The notes under the pieces are model-generated. The model had not been told where the DNA came from, did no database searches, and saw only the letters and a program-made list of their open reading frames with translations. Below, piece by piece: positions 36,339 to 45,126 of a stretch of DNA of 64,000 bases. Origin of the DNA: Duganella sp. BJB476 (lineage in GTDB: Bacteria; Pseudomonadota; Gammaproteobacteria; Burkholderiales; Burkholderiaceae_D); assembly GCF_003416895.1 (NCBI RefSeq), contig NZ_QVIO01000002.1, forward strand, positions 434,001-498,000, in the 5' to 3' direction. How positions within the stretch are numbered: position 1 is the stretch's first letter; every line of letters starts with the position of its first letter. Made by a program: the position numbers and the translations under genes.

Positions 36339-37592
36339 TTAAGGCGCCAGGCGCGCCAGCCGGATACCGGTGAACTGCCAGCGGGCGCCGGCAGGGAAGA
36401 AATTCCGGTAACTGGCGCGCGCATGGCCGTCCGGCGTGGCGCAGGACGAGCCGCGCAGCACGTACTGGTTCAACATGAACTTGCCGTTGTACTCGCCCAG
36501 CGCACCGGGCGCGCTCTGGAAACCGGGATAGGCGGCGTAGCTGCTGCTGGTCCACTGCCAGCAGTGGCCGAACATTTGCAGCAGGCCGTCGTCATCGGCG
36601 GCGCCTGCCGGATGCAGCGTGCCGTTTTCCACCTCCGCCTGCGCGGCGGCGAATTCCCATTCCGCCTCGGTCGGCAGACGGGCGCCGGCCCAGTGGGCAT
36701 AAGCATCCGCTTCAAACAGCGACAGATGCGTCGCAGGCCGCGACAGGTCCAGCGGCTGCGCGCCGTGCAGCGTGAATTCCCGCCATTGCCCCTGTTCGTC
36801 CTGCTGCCAGTAGATCGGACTATTCAGGTTCTGGCTGCGCACCCAGTCCCACCCCTCGGCCAGCCACAGCGCCGCGTTGAAATAGCCGCCGGCGGCGATA
36901 AACTCCAGGTACTCCCCATTCGTCACCAATCGCGACGCCATTTCGAACGGCGCCACGTACTGCTTGTGGCGCGGCAGTTCGTTGTCGAAGCAAAAACCGC
37001 TGCCGTGATGTCCGATATCAGTCAGGCCGCCCGCGAACGGCAGCCATGCCATCGCCGGCGCCGCCTTGGCCTGCTCCAGCGGCACGTCCATGTACTCCGG
37101 CAGCAGCGCGCTTTGCGCCAGCAGGTGCTTGACGTCGGTGAGCATCAGCTCCTGGTGCTGCTGCTCGTGCTCCAAGCCCAGCGTGACCAGCATCGCCAGC
37201 TGCGCGCGCTGTTCCGCATCGAGATCGCTGGCCAGCAGGCGGGCCACGCGGGCGTCGACGTCGGCGCGATAAGCGCGCACCTGTGCCATCGCCGGCCGTG
37301 TCAGCAAGCCGCGTTGCGCGCGCGGATGCTTCTCGCCGATGCCGTTGTAGTAGGAATTGAACAGTACCCGGAACGCCGGATGGAACGGCGCAAAGTCGGC
37401 CTCCATCCGTTCAAGGATAAAGGTCTCGAAGAACCAGGTGGTGTGGGCCAGGTGCCATTTGATCGGACTGGCGTCCGGCATCGACTGCGCGCCGCAGTCC
37501 TCGTCGGTCAGCGGTTCGGCCAGCGCCAGCGAACGGCGGCGAACCTTGTCGTAGCGGGCGTGCAGGTCTTGCTGCGGTGGGCGCATGTCCAT
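36339..37592 (-). CDS. egtB: Ergothioneine biosynthesis protein EgtB
   Basis: A 417-residue nonheme iron sulfoxide synthase joining hercynine and a thiol donor. The N-terminal DinB-like domain has WHLAHTTWFFE (H47/H50) and EHEQQHQE (H142, H146), the three-His iron site. The C-terminal FGE-sulfatase domain has LPTEAEWEFAA, MFGHCWQWTSSSY and VLRGSSCATP. It follows egtD by 15 bases in the same transcript. No egtA, egtC or egtE lies near, so the thiol donor (Cys or gamma-Glu-Cys) and the C-S lyase are not shown here. The same hercynine pool could also feed SenA. Confidence 0.95.
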   Translation of the reverse strand: MDMRPPQQDLHARYDKVRRRSLALAEPLTDEDCGAQSMPDASPIKWHLAHTTWFFETFILERMEADFAPFHPAFRVLFNSYYNGIGEKHPRAQRGLLTRPAMAQVRAYRADVDARVARLLASDLDAEQRAQLAMLVTLGLEHEQQHQELMLTDVKHLLAQSALLPEYMDVPLEQAKAAPAMAWLPFAGGLTDIGHHGSGFCFDNELPRHKQYVAPFEMASRLVTNGEYLEFIAAGGYFNAALWLAEGWDWVRSQNLNSPIYWQQDEQGQWREFTLHGAQPLDLSRPATHLSLFEADAYAHWAGARLPTEAEWEFAAAQAEVENGTLHPAGAADDDGLLQMFGHCWQWTSSSYAAYPGFQSAPGALGEYNGKFMLNQYVLRGSSCATPDGHARASYRNFFPAGARWQFTGIRLARLAP

Positions 37593-37607
37593 GGGCGTGA
37601 TCGGCTT

Positions 37608-38621
37608 TCAGGCAGGGATAACCCTGGCGTGGATGACGGCGAACCAGTTCGACGGATCGGTCCATACCTGGGCCGTGGCGAAGCCGGCGCGCTCCAGCAG
37701 GTTGACGAAGGACTGCCGCGTGTACTTGTAGCTGTCCTCGGTGTGGACACGCTCGCCGCGCGCGAAATGGCGTTCGCCGCCGGCCCAGCGCACGGTCAGC
37801 GCGGCGCGCGCTTCCAGGTGCATTTCGATGCGGCTGTCGGCCTCGTTGAAGAAGGCGCGGTGCTGCCACTGGGCGACATCGAAGTCGGCGCCGATCAGGT
37901 GATTCAGATGGCGCAGCATGTTCAGGTTGAAGGCCGCCGTGACGCCCAGCGCATCGTCGTAGGCCGCGTCCAGCACGGCGCTGTCCTTGATCAGGTCCAC
38001 GCCGATCAGCAGGCCGCCGTCCACGCCTCCGTTGGCGCGCAGGCCGCGCAGGAAATCGACCGCCTGCTCCGGCGAGAAATTGCCAATCGACGAACCCGGA
38101 TAGAAGAACACCCGGCGGCCTTGCCGCACGCTGTCCGGCAGCTCGAAGCCATGGGAAAAGTCCAGCCCCAGCGCCGTCATCTCGATATCGGGAAAGCGCT
38201 GCTGCAAGCGGCTCACCGCCTCGGTGAGGAAATCGCGCGAGATATCGACCGGCACGTACTGCGCCGGTTGCAGCAGCGGGAACAGGCTGGCGGCCTTGGC
38301 GCAATTGCCTGCGCCAAGGTCGATCAGCGTGGCGCCGGTGCCGATCGCGGCCGCCATGTCGGCGCCGTGCCCGGCGAAGATGCCGGCCTCGGTACGGGTC
38401 GGATAATATTCGGGCAGTTCGCAGATGGCCTCGAACAGCTTGGAGCCGAGGCCGTCGTACAGGTATTTGGGCGAAATGTGCGGCTTGGCGGCCAGCAGGC
38501 CGGCGCTGATCTCAGCGACCACCTCGGCACTACCGTGCGCAGCTTGCTGCTGCGGCGGCGCTGGCGTGTTGCTTGCGTCGGGCGAAACAACACGGATCGC
38601 CGAGGAGCGGGACATCTGCAT
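37608..38621 (-). CDS. egtD: L-histidine N(alpha)-methyltransferase EgtD
   Basis: A 337-residue SAM-dependent methyltransferase making hercynine by trimethylating histidine. YLYDGLGSKLFEAICELPEYYPT is the EgtD N-terminal signature, LIDLGAGNCAKAASL the SAM-binding loop, and FFYPGSSIGNF the conserved catalytic region. The start is set at the ATG at 38621 (MQMSRSS); a longer frame reaches into the divergent promoter region. It heads the egtD-egtB operon, diverging from the ABC transporter operon across an inverted repeat. It is central to the proposed ergothioneine and selenoneine routes. Confidence 0.95.
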   Translation of the reverse strand: MQMSRSSAIRVVSPDASNTPAPPQQQAAHGSAEVVAEISAGLLAAKPHISPKYLYDGLGSKLFEAICELPEYYPTRTEAGIFAGHGADMAAAIGTGATLIDLGAGNCAKAASLFPLLQPAQYVPVDISRDFLTEAVSRLQQRFPDIEMTALGLDFSHGFELPDSVRQGRRVFFYPGSSIGNFSPEQAVDFLRGLRANGGVDGGLLIGVDLIKDSAVLDAAYDDALGVTAAFNLNMLRHLNHLIGADFDVAQWQHRAFFNEADSRIEMHLEARAALTVRWAGGERHFARGERVHTEDSYKYTRQSFVNLLERAGFATAQVWTDPSNWFAVIHARVIPA

Positions 38622-38659
38622 AGAAGCTCTGCCTTTAAAGGAGGTCATCCCATTTGCGG

Positions 38660-38675
38660 ATAACATTTTTGTTAT
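38660..38675. promoter_or_regulatory. Inverted repeat between egtD and the selenate-type ABC operon
   Basis: ATAACA (38660-38665) and TGTTAT (38670-38675) flank a 4-base T spacer. TATGAT (38674-38679) overlaps its right arm and could be a -10 for the rightward operon. The site is 39 bases from the egtD start and 103 bases from the transporter start, so one factor could govern both directions. Binding protein unknown. The rest of 38622-38777 shows only leader sequence. Confidence 0.4.
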
Positions 38676-38777
38676 GATAGCCGAATATCCATTTTGCAGC
38701 GCCGGGCCGACAAAACTGTGCGGCCCTTCACATTCGTCGCAACAGAAGCACAAATCTTACAAAAAAGGCACACGACT

Positions 38778-39653
38778 ATGACATTCTCCGCCATGCGCAC
38801 GATCAAATCCCTGTTTGCCGCCGGCCTGATGCTGGCAGCGGCCCACTCCCAGGCCCAGTCGGCCGACCACGTGTTCCGCGTGTCCGCCATCCCGGACGAG
38901 GCGCCGACCGAATTGCAGCGCAAGTTCAAGCCGCTGGGCGAGTACCTGGAGAAGAAGATCGGCATGAAGGTTGAGTTCACCCCCGTCACCGATTACGCCG
39001 CTTCGGTCGAAGCGCTGATCAACAAGAAGGTCGACATGGTCTGGTTCGGCGGCTTCACCTTCGTGCAAGCCAAGGACCGCAGCAAGAACCAGATCACGCC
39101 GCTGGTGCAGCGCGCCGAAGACGAAAAGTTCCGTTCGGTCTTCATCACCACCAACAAGGACATCAACAAGCTGGAAGACCTGAAGGGCCACACGCTGAGC
39201 TTCGGTTCGGAATCGTCGACCTCGGGCCATCTGATGCCGCGCTCCTTCCTGCTGGCCGCCAAGATCAACCCGGACACCGACCTGAAACGCATCGCCTTCT
39301 CCGGCGCGCATGACGCCACCGTAGCCGCCGTCGCAGGCGGCAAGGTCGATGCCGGCGCGCTCAACATCTCGGTCTGGGAAAAACTGATCGCCGAGAAGAA
39401 GGTCGATCCGGCCGTGGTCCGCGTGTTCTACACCACGCCAGGCTACTACGACTACAACTGGAGCGTGCGCACCGACATGAACGCCGACCTGAAGAAAAAA
39501 CTGACCGACGCCTTCCTGGCGCTGGATCCGAAGAACCCGCAGGACAAAGTCATCATGGACCTGCAGCGCGCCTCCAAGTTCATCCCGACCAAGGCCGAGA
39601 ACTACACCGCGATCGAAGCCGCTGCACAAAACGCGGGCCTGCTGAAGAAGTAA
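38778..39653 (+). CDS. PhnD-type substrate-binding protein, putative selenate ABC transporter
   Basis: A 291-residue periplasmic binding protein. The signal peptide ends at HSQA, near residue 25. The mature protein, starting VFRVSAIPDEAPTELQRKFKPLGEYLE and containing VDMVWFGGFTFVQA and SESSTSGHLMPRSFLL, belongs to the PhnD superfamily, in the branch annotated as putative selenate transporter binding proteins. That branch name comes from genome context with selenium genes, not biochemistry. Phosphonate, phosphite or another oxyanion cannot be excluded. The ATG at 38778 has AAGG nine bases upstream. It heads a tightly packed operon. Confidence 0.82.
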   Translation: MTFSAMRTIKSLFAAGLMLAAAHSQAQSADHVFRVSAIPDEAPTELQRKFKPLGEYLEKKIGMKVEFTPVTDYAASVEALINKKVDMVWFGGFTFVQAKDRSKNQITPLVQRAEDEKFRSVFITTNKDINKLEDLKGHTLSFGSESSTSGHLMPRSFLLAAKINPDTDLKRIAFSGAHDATVAAVAGGKVDAGALNISVWEKLIAEKKVDPAVVRVFYTTPGYYDYNWSVRTDMNADLKKKLTDAFLALDPKNPQDKVIMDLQRASKFIPTKAENYTAIEAAAQNAGLLKK

Positions 39654-39656
39654 TCG

Positions 39657-40475
39657 ATGTCCACTTACCACCTGCAGAACCTGACGGTGCGCCATCTCGG
39701 CGCATCGCGGGCGGCCGCACTGCATGCGATCTCACTGACGATACAACAGGGCGAGCAACTGGCCCTGATCGGCCCGTCCGGCGCCGGCAAGACCACCTTG
39801 CTGGCGACGCTGGCCTGCGCCCACCAGCCGGCTGAAGGCAGCTTCCAGGCCTTCGGCGTCGACCCGTGGGCGCTGGGCCACGCCGAACGCCACCGCCTGC
39901 GCGCGCAGCTGTTCCTGGCGCCGCAGACGCCGCCGCTGCCGCCGCGCCAGCGCGTGGTGACGGCGGTGCTGGCCGCGCGCCTGCCGCAATGGAGCTTGTG
40001 GCGCGCCTTGGTATCGCTGGTCAAGCCGGCCGACCCGGAAGCGGCGTGGCAGGCGCTGTCGCGCTTCAACCTGGGCGACAAACTGTATTCCCGCGTCGAC
40101 CGCCTGTCCGGCGGCGAGCGCCAGCGCTGCGGCCTGGCGCGCCTGCTGCTGTCGCCGGCCAAGGCGCTGCTGGTGGACGAGCCGTTGTCCGCGCTCGACC
40201 CGGTGCTGTCCGAACTGACCTTGACCACGCTGCGCGATGAAGCCAGGGCGCGCAACGCCACGCTGATTTGCAGCCTGCACCAGGTCGACCTGGCGCTGAG
40301 CCATTTCCCGCGCATCATCGCCCTGCGCGACGGCCGCATCGAATTCGACCTGCCGCGCGCCCAGGTCACCCCAGACATGATCGCCGCGCTGTACCAGGGC
40401 GAACAACCCGCCGCCAGCCCGCGGCCGCTGGACGAGGCCATGGCCGTCAAGCTCGGCGTCGGCGCCTGTCTGTAA
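39657..40475 (+). CDS. ABC transporter ATP-binding protein (PhnC-like)
   Basis: A 272-residue ATPase with Walker A GPSGAGKTT (about 39-47), signature LSGGERQRCGLARLLL, Walker B ALLVDEPLSALDP and the switch His in CSLHQVD. It powers the adjacent PhnE-like permeases. It starts three bases after the binding-protein stop and overlaps the first permease by one base. Confidence 0.92.
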   Translation: MSTYHLQNLTVRHLGASRAAALHAISLTIQQGEQLALIGPSGAGKTTLLATLACAHQPAEGSFQAFGVDPWALGHAERHRLRAQLFLAPQTPPLPPRQRVVTAVLAARLPQWSLWRALVSLVKPADPEAAWQALSRFNLGDKLYSRVDRLSGGERQRCGLARLLLSPAKALLVDEPLSALDPVLSELTLTTLRDEARARNATLICSLHQVDLALSHFPRIIALRDGRIEFDLPRAQVTPDMIAALYQGEQPAASPRPLDEAMAVKLGVGACL

Positions 40476-41302
40476 TGGCGACATTGACTGCCCATCCCGA
40501 TCCGGCCTGGCGCGGCCGCGTCGTCGCCACCGCCGTTTGCCTGCTGCTCCTGTGGCCGACGCTGGTGGTCACCGAATTCAAGCCGTGGATATTGTTCGAC
40601 TGGCAGAGCCTCAGTTCCACCGGCCGCTTCCTGGCCGATTTTTTGGTGCCGGCGCACGGCGCCGAATTCCTCACCATGCTGCTGGAGCAGACCTGGCTGA
40701 CCATCGCCATCGCCACCTCCGGCCTGGCGCTGGCCCTGCTGGGCGCCATCCCCGCCGCGCTGATCATCAGCGAGCAGCTGTCGATCTCGCGCCTGGGCAC
40801 CGGCCGCATGCGGCCGATGGCGCGCATCGTGCGACAGACGGTGCGCTGGACGCTGGTGCTGTTGCGCAGCGTGCCGGAGCTGGTGTGGGCGCTGCTGTTC
40901 GTGCGCATCATCGGCCTGGGACCGACGGCCGGCGTGCTGGCCATCGCCCTCACCTACTGCGGCATGCTGGGCAAGGTCTACGCTGAAATCCTCGAATCGT
41001 CCGACGCCCATGCCAGCGACACGCTGCTGGCTAACGGCAGCGGGCGGCTGGCCGCGCTGCTGTACGGCGCGCTGCCGGAAGCGGCGTCGGAACTGATGTC
41101 CTACACCGTCTACCGCTGGGAATGCGCGATTCGCGGCTCGGTGGTGATGGGCTTCGTCGGCGCCGGTGGCCTCGGTCAGCGCATGGACGAATCGATGAAG
41201 ATGCTGGCCGGCGCCGAAGTGTCGTCGATGCTGCTGGTGTTCGTGCTGCTGGTGGCGCTGGCCGACCAGTTCTCCAAGATCCTGCGGAGGCGCCTCGGAT
41301 GA
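40475..41302 (+). CDS. ABC transporter permease 1 (PhnE-like)
   Basis: A 275-residue inner-membrane permease with about six helices. The cytoplasmic coupling loop resembles EAA motifs (NGSGRLAALLYGALPEAASELMSY, then GFVGAGGLGQRM). It is a PhnE-type protein, using ATG at 40475 overlapping the previous stop. The frame is open further upstream inside the ATPase gene but not used. The pair of permeases probably forms a heterodimer. Confidence 0.9.
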   Translation: MATLTAHPDPAWRGRVVATAVCLLLLWPTLVVTEFKPWILFDWQSLSSTGRFLADFLVPAHGAEFLTMLLEQTWLTIAIATSGLALALLGAIPAALIISEQLSISRLGTGRMRPMARIVRQTVRWTLVLLRSVPELVWALLFVRIIGLGPTAGVLAIALTYCGMLGKVYAEILESSDAHASDTLLANGSGRLAALLYGALPEAASELMSYTVYRWECAIRGSVVMGFVGAGGLGQRMDESMKMLAGAEVSSMLLVFVLLVALADQFSKILRRRLG

Positions 41303-42093
41303 ACCATCCCATGATGCCCAAGCCGCCGCGCCGCGACTGGACCGTGCTGGCCATGCTGGCGATGGTGGCGGTGCTGGTGGTCGCCAGCTTCGCCTCGCTG
41401 CCCTTGAAGTGGCGCGAGTTCTTCACGCTGGAAGCGGTCAACAGCACGCTGGAGCTGCTGGCCGGCTTCGCGCCGCCCGACCTGTCCACGCCCTTCCTGG
41501 TCAAGACCGGCTGGGCCGCCGTCGAGACCATGGCCATGTCCGCGCTCGGCACGCTGCTGGCGGTGCTGGCCGGTTTGGCCTTCTCGCTGTCCGCGTCCGG
41601 CCGCTTCGGCCGCCCGGCGCGCGCGCTGATGCGCGCCCTGCTCAACGTGCTGCGCTCCATCCCGGAGCTGGTGTGGGCCTCGATCCTGCTGATCGCCTGC
41701 GGCCTGGGGCCGTTCGGCGGCACGCTGGCGCTGGCAGCGCACACCGCCGGCGTGCTGGGTCGCCTGTTCGCCGACTCGCTGGAAAACGCCGCGCCGCTGC
41801 CGGAGCAAAGCCTGCGCACCAACGGCGCCTCCGCCGGCGCCGCCTTCTTCTACGCCACGCTGCCGCAAACGCTGCCGCAGATGCTGTCCTACACGCTGTA
41901 CCGCTGGGAGAACAACATCCGCGCCGCCGCCATCCTCGGCGTGGTCGGCGCCGGCGGCCTGGGGCAGATGCTCAAGTACCACCTGTCGCTGTTCCAGATG
42001 CAGCAGGCCGCCACCGTCATCGTCGCCATGCTGCTGCTGGTCGCTCTGGTCGACGGCATCAGCTTCGCGCTGCGCCGCGTGCTCACCCGCTAA
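41299..42093 (+). CDS. ABC transporter permease 2 (PhnE-like)
   Basis: A 264-residue permease paralogous to its neighbour. It has the same ELVWASILLIACGLGPFGG and YTLYRWENNIRAAAILGVVGAGGLGQ segments in matching positions. Start ATG overlaps the upstream TGA (ATGA). With the binding protein, ATPase and other permease it forms a complete importer. Confidence 0.9.
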   Translation: MNHPMMPKPPRRDWTVLAMLAMVAVLVVASFASLPLKWREFFTLEAVNSTLELLAGFAPPDLSTPFLVKTGWAAVETMAMSALGTLLAVLAGLAFSLSASGRFGRPARALMRALLNVLRSIPELVWASILLIACGLGPFGGTLALAAHTAGVLGRLFADSLENAAPLPEQSLRTNGASAGAAFFYATLPQTLPQMLSYTLYRWENNIRAAAILGVVGAGGLGQMLKYHLSLFQMQQAATVIVAMLLLVALVDGISFALRRVLTR

Positions 42094-42109
42094 TCCCGAT
42101 AAAAACCCC

Positions 42110-42805
42110 ATGCTCGAACTGCGCAACCTGTCCAAGTCCTATGCCAGCGGCCGTCCGGTGCTGTCCAACCTGTCCTGGAACTTCAAGGCCGGCGAATTCG
42201 TCTCCATCATGGGCGACTCCGGCGTCGGCAAATCGACGCTGCTGAACCTGATCGCCGGCCTCGATACCCCGGATGTGAGCCCGAACTCCGCACCGGGCGA
42301 CTCGCCCATCATCGTCGACGGCGTGCCGATGTCCGGCCTGGACGACGACGCCGCCACCAGGCTGCGGCGCGCGCGCATGGGCTTCATCTTCCAGGCCTTC
42401 CACGTGCTGCCGCACCTGACGCTGCTGCAAAACGTCGCCCTGCCGCTGCTGTTGAACGGCCTGCCGACCGAGCGCGCGGCGGAAATGCTGGAGGCCGTGG
42501 GGCTCGGCGGCCGCGGCGGCGATTTCCCCCATCAGCTGTCCGGCGGCGAAATGCAGCGGGTGGCGATCGCCCGCGCGCTGGTGCACCGCCCGGCCCTGGT
42601 GCTGGCCGACGAACCGACCGGCAATCTCGATCCGGATACCGCCCACAGCATCCTGACCTTGCTGCGGCGTGAAATCAAAGCCACCGGCGCGTGCGCGATC
42701 ATGGTCACGCATTCGCAGGCGGCGGCCGGAATGACAGACAAAACCCTACAACTTTCAAAATCAGGCATACAAGAAACAACAATCGTCAACCCGTTTAAGC
42801 AATAA
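42110..42805 (+). CDS. ABC transporter ATP-binding protein, LolD/MacB-like
   Basis: A 231-residue ATPase with Walker A GDSGVGKST, QLSGGEMQRVAIARALVHRP, Walker B LVLADEPTGNLD and a His switch in MVTHSQ. This is the LolD/FtsE/MacB branch, which normally partners an FtsX-like permease; none is present. It starts 16 bases after the second permease. It may be a second ATPase that works with the PhnE pair, or a stray component acting with a distant permease. An insert after DTPDVSPNSAPGDSP is unusual. Confidence 0.85.
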   Translation: MLELRNLSKSYASGRPVLSNLSWNFKAGEFVSIMGDSGVGKSTLLNLIAGLDTPDVSPNSAPGDSPIIVDGVPMSGLDDDAATRLRRARMGFIFQAFHVLPHLTLLQNVALPLLLNGLPTERAAEMLEAVGLGGRGGDFPHQLSGGEMQRVAIARALVHRPALVLADEPTGNLDPDTAHSILTLLRREIKATGACAIMVTHSQAAAGMTDKTLQLSKSGIQETTIVNPFKQ

Positions 42806-42985
42806 ACAAGATAATTTTTTTATCAAACCCTCCCAATCTTTTCTCAGCGTAGTATTATTGAAACCAACTTGCATGGTTATCAAGAATGTTGAGTTGCGTA
42901 CCACATTCAGACCAAAAAAGTGTGGACGCTAGCCTTGCCGGGAAACGTTAATTTTTTTCACGTTTTGAGCAAAGGAGGAGCAATC

Positions 42986-43273
42986 ATGAACGTACGGCAA
43001 AAAAAGCTGGAACTGATCGAAGCCATGAACCGCGCTCGGGCACTGGAACCTTCCAGTTTTGTTCCGAACAAGCTTCTTGACACTTTGATCGAAAAGATGA
43101 ACCTGAAAAACGACGCAGAACTCTGCCGAGTTTTAGAGGTGCAGCCACCCATCATCAGCAAGATCCGACACCGGAAATTGGCCGTCGGGGCTACTATCCT
43201 GCTGCGTATGCATGAAAAGTCAGATATCAGCATACGGGAATTGAAGGATCTGTCGACCGCGTCTATGCATTGA
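42986..43273 (+). CDS. Small orphan helix-turn-helix-like protein
   Basis: A 95-residue basic protein. NDAELCRVLEVQPPIISKIRHRKLAVG (about residues 40-66) reads as a Cro/CI-type helix-turn-helix, and RMHEKSDISIRELKDL ends the domain. I remember near-identical orphan proteins in several Oxalobacteraceae genomes but no function. AAAGGAGGAG precedes the ATG at 42986, a very strong ribosome-binding site. The frame also extends upstream to 42920, which is unlikely to be used. No neighbour obviously depends on it. Confidence 0.75.
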   Translation: MNVRQKKLELIEAMNRARALEPSSFVPNKLLDTLIEKMNLKNDAELCRVLEVQPPIISKIRHRKLAVGATILLRMHEKSDISIRELKDLSTASMH

Positions 43274-43499
43274 GCAGCCCAGCTGATCTTGCCATGCCAG
43301 GCGCCGGCATGCGGTATCCGGCGCCCTCTAATGCATTGCGTACAGCCCAAACCCCGCTGAACGCCGCATTACCCCTCCTGTAGCGCCTCTTCCACACATT
43401 TCAATTTGATACTTGGCGACAAAAAATCAGGCTTATACTGATTTCCACGGTCCGTCCCCCGTATCGCGCATGTTCTTTTGCCCGTCAAAGGAAAACATC

Positions 43500-45116
43500 A
43501 TGAAATGGTTCTACGATCTGAAAATCGCCACCAAGCTGGTCACCTCCTTCATGGTCGTGCTGGGCTTGATGCTAGCCAACGGCATCATCTCGATCGCCAA
43601 CATGGGCACCATCAACGGTTCCACCGTAGACCTGTATAGCAACTGGCTACCCAGCGTGCGCACCGTAATGACGGTCAAGTCCGACCTGCTCGAAGTGCGC
43701 CGCTGGGAACTCTCGTCCTTCCTCTACAGCGAGGGGCCGGCGCGCACCAACATCAACACGCGCATGGCGAGCGCCCTCTCCGCGCTCGACAAGGATGCCG
43801 CAGCCTACGCAGCGCAAGTGTCCGAGCCTGAGGAGAAACGGGTGCATGCCGAGATGGTCAAGTCGATGGCTGCGTACCTGGCTTCGCATGGCAAGCTGAT
43901 GGCCCTGCTGAATGCCGGCCCGGACAAGACCGACGATGCCAAGGCGCTGCTGTCCGGCGACTCGGCGCGGCAGCTCGGCGAATTGAGCACGCAGATCGAT
44001 CAACTGGTCAAAATCAATCTCGACGGCGCTGACCAGTCGGGGCAGACAGCGGCCAAGGTGTTCGCCAGCTCGCGCATGTGGACTATCGGCCTGCTGGCCG
44101 CCGCCATCGTGGGCGGCATGATACTGGCGATGTGGGTGGCGCGCATCATCTCGCGGCCGCTGCGCACCGCACTGGACGTGGCGCAGCAGGTGGCCAAGGG
44201 CGACCTGACGTCGTCGATCGAAGTCGAGTCGGCCGACGAGACCGGACAGCTGATGCTGGCGCTGCGCAATATGAACGACAACCTGCTGAAGATCGTCGGC
44301 CAGGTGCGTCACAGCACCGACGAAATCGCCACCGCCTGCGGCGAGATCGCCACCGGCAACCTGGACCTGTCGGCACGCACCGAGCAGCAAGCCAGCTCGC
44401 TCGAAGAAACCGCCAGCTCGATGGAGGAGCTGACCTCCACCGTCAAGCACAACGCCGACAACGCGCGCCAGGCCAATCAACTGGCGGCCACCGCCACCAG
44501 CGTCGCGGCCAAGGGTGGCGACGTGGTGTCGCAGGTGGTCGACACCATGAACTCGATCAACGACTCGTCGCGCAAGATCGTCGACATCATCGCTGTCATC
44601 GACGGCATCGCCTTCCAGACCAATATCCTGGCGCTGAATGCCGCGGTGGAAGCGGCGCGCGCCGGTGAACAGGGACGCGGCTTCGCGGTGGTCGCCAGCG
44701 AGGTGCGTAACCTGGCGCAGCGATCGGCCAGCGCCGCCAAGGAGATCAAGACCCTGATCGACAACTCGGTCGGCCAGGTCACCATCGGCAACCGCCTCGT
44801 GAGCGAGGCCGGCACCACGATGACGGAAATCGTCGACAGCGTGCGGCGCGTCAGCGACATCATGGGCGAGATCAGTTCCGCCAGCCGCGAACAGACGCAG
44901 GGCCTGGAGCAGATCAACCAGGCGGTATCGCAGATGGACGCGGTCACGCAGCAGAACGCAGCGCTGGTGGAACAGGCCGCAGCGGCGGCAGGCAGCCTGC
45001 AACAACAGGCCGAACACCTGACCGCGGCGGTGCAGGTGTTCAAGCTGCACGCGGATCCGGCGGCGCGGCCGGTGCTGGCGCGCGGCGGCCGCAAGCCGGC
45101 GCTGCTGGCCGGCTAG
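43500..45116 (+). CDS. Methyl-accepting chemotaxis protein
   Basis: A 538-residue receptor. TM1 (about 11-32) is followed by a periplasmic four-helix domain (to about 190), TM2 (about 191-212, [19 protein letters not shown]), HAMP and a long signalling hairpin containing [17 protein letters not shown]. It is paralogous in its signalling half to the MCP at 27.2-28.8 kb, with a different sensor domain. AAAGGA precedes the ATG at 43500; an upstream extension to 43413 is not preferred. The 43274-43499 interval holds only a CATGCC/GGCATG hairpin (43293-43311) and no gene. Confidence 0.95.
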   Translation: MKWFYDLKIATKLVTSFMVVLGLMLANGIISIANMGTINGSTVDLYSNWLPSVRTVMTVKSDLLEVRRWELSSFLYSEGPARTNINTRMASALSALDKDAAAYAAQVSEPEEKRVHAEMVKSMAAYLASHGKLMALLNAGPDKTDDAKALLSGDSARQLGELSTQIDQLVKINLDGADQSGQTAAKVFASSRMWTIGLLAAAIVGGMILAMWVARIISRPLRTALDVAQQVAKGDLTSSIEVESADETGQLMLALRNMNDNLLKIVGQVRHSTDEIATACGEIATGNLDLSARTEQQASSLEETASSMEELTSTVKHNADNARQANQLAATATSVAAKGGDVVSQVVDTMNSINDSSRKIVDIIAVIDGIAFQTNILALNAAVEAARAGEQGRGFAVVASEVRNLAQRSASAAKEIKTLIDNSVGQVTIGNRLVSEAGTTMTEIVDSVRRVSDIMGEISSASREQTQGLEQINQAVSQMDAVTQQNAALVEQAAAAAGSLQQQAEHLTAAVQVFKLHADPAARPVLARGGRKPALLAG

Positions 45117-45126
45117 GCGAATTAGA

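Noticed and set aside
42806..42985. T-run after the last ABC gene as an intrinsic terminator
   Set aside because: The TTTTTTT near 42815 is not preceded by a GC-rich stem, so I do not call a terminator.
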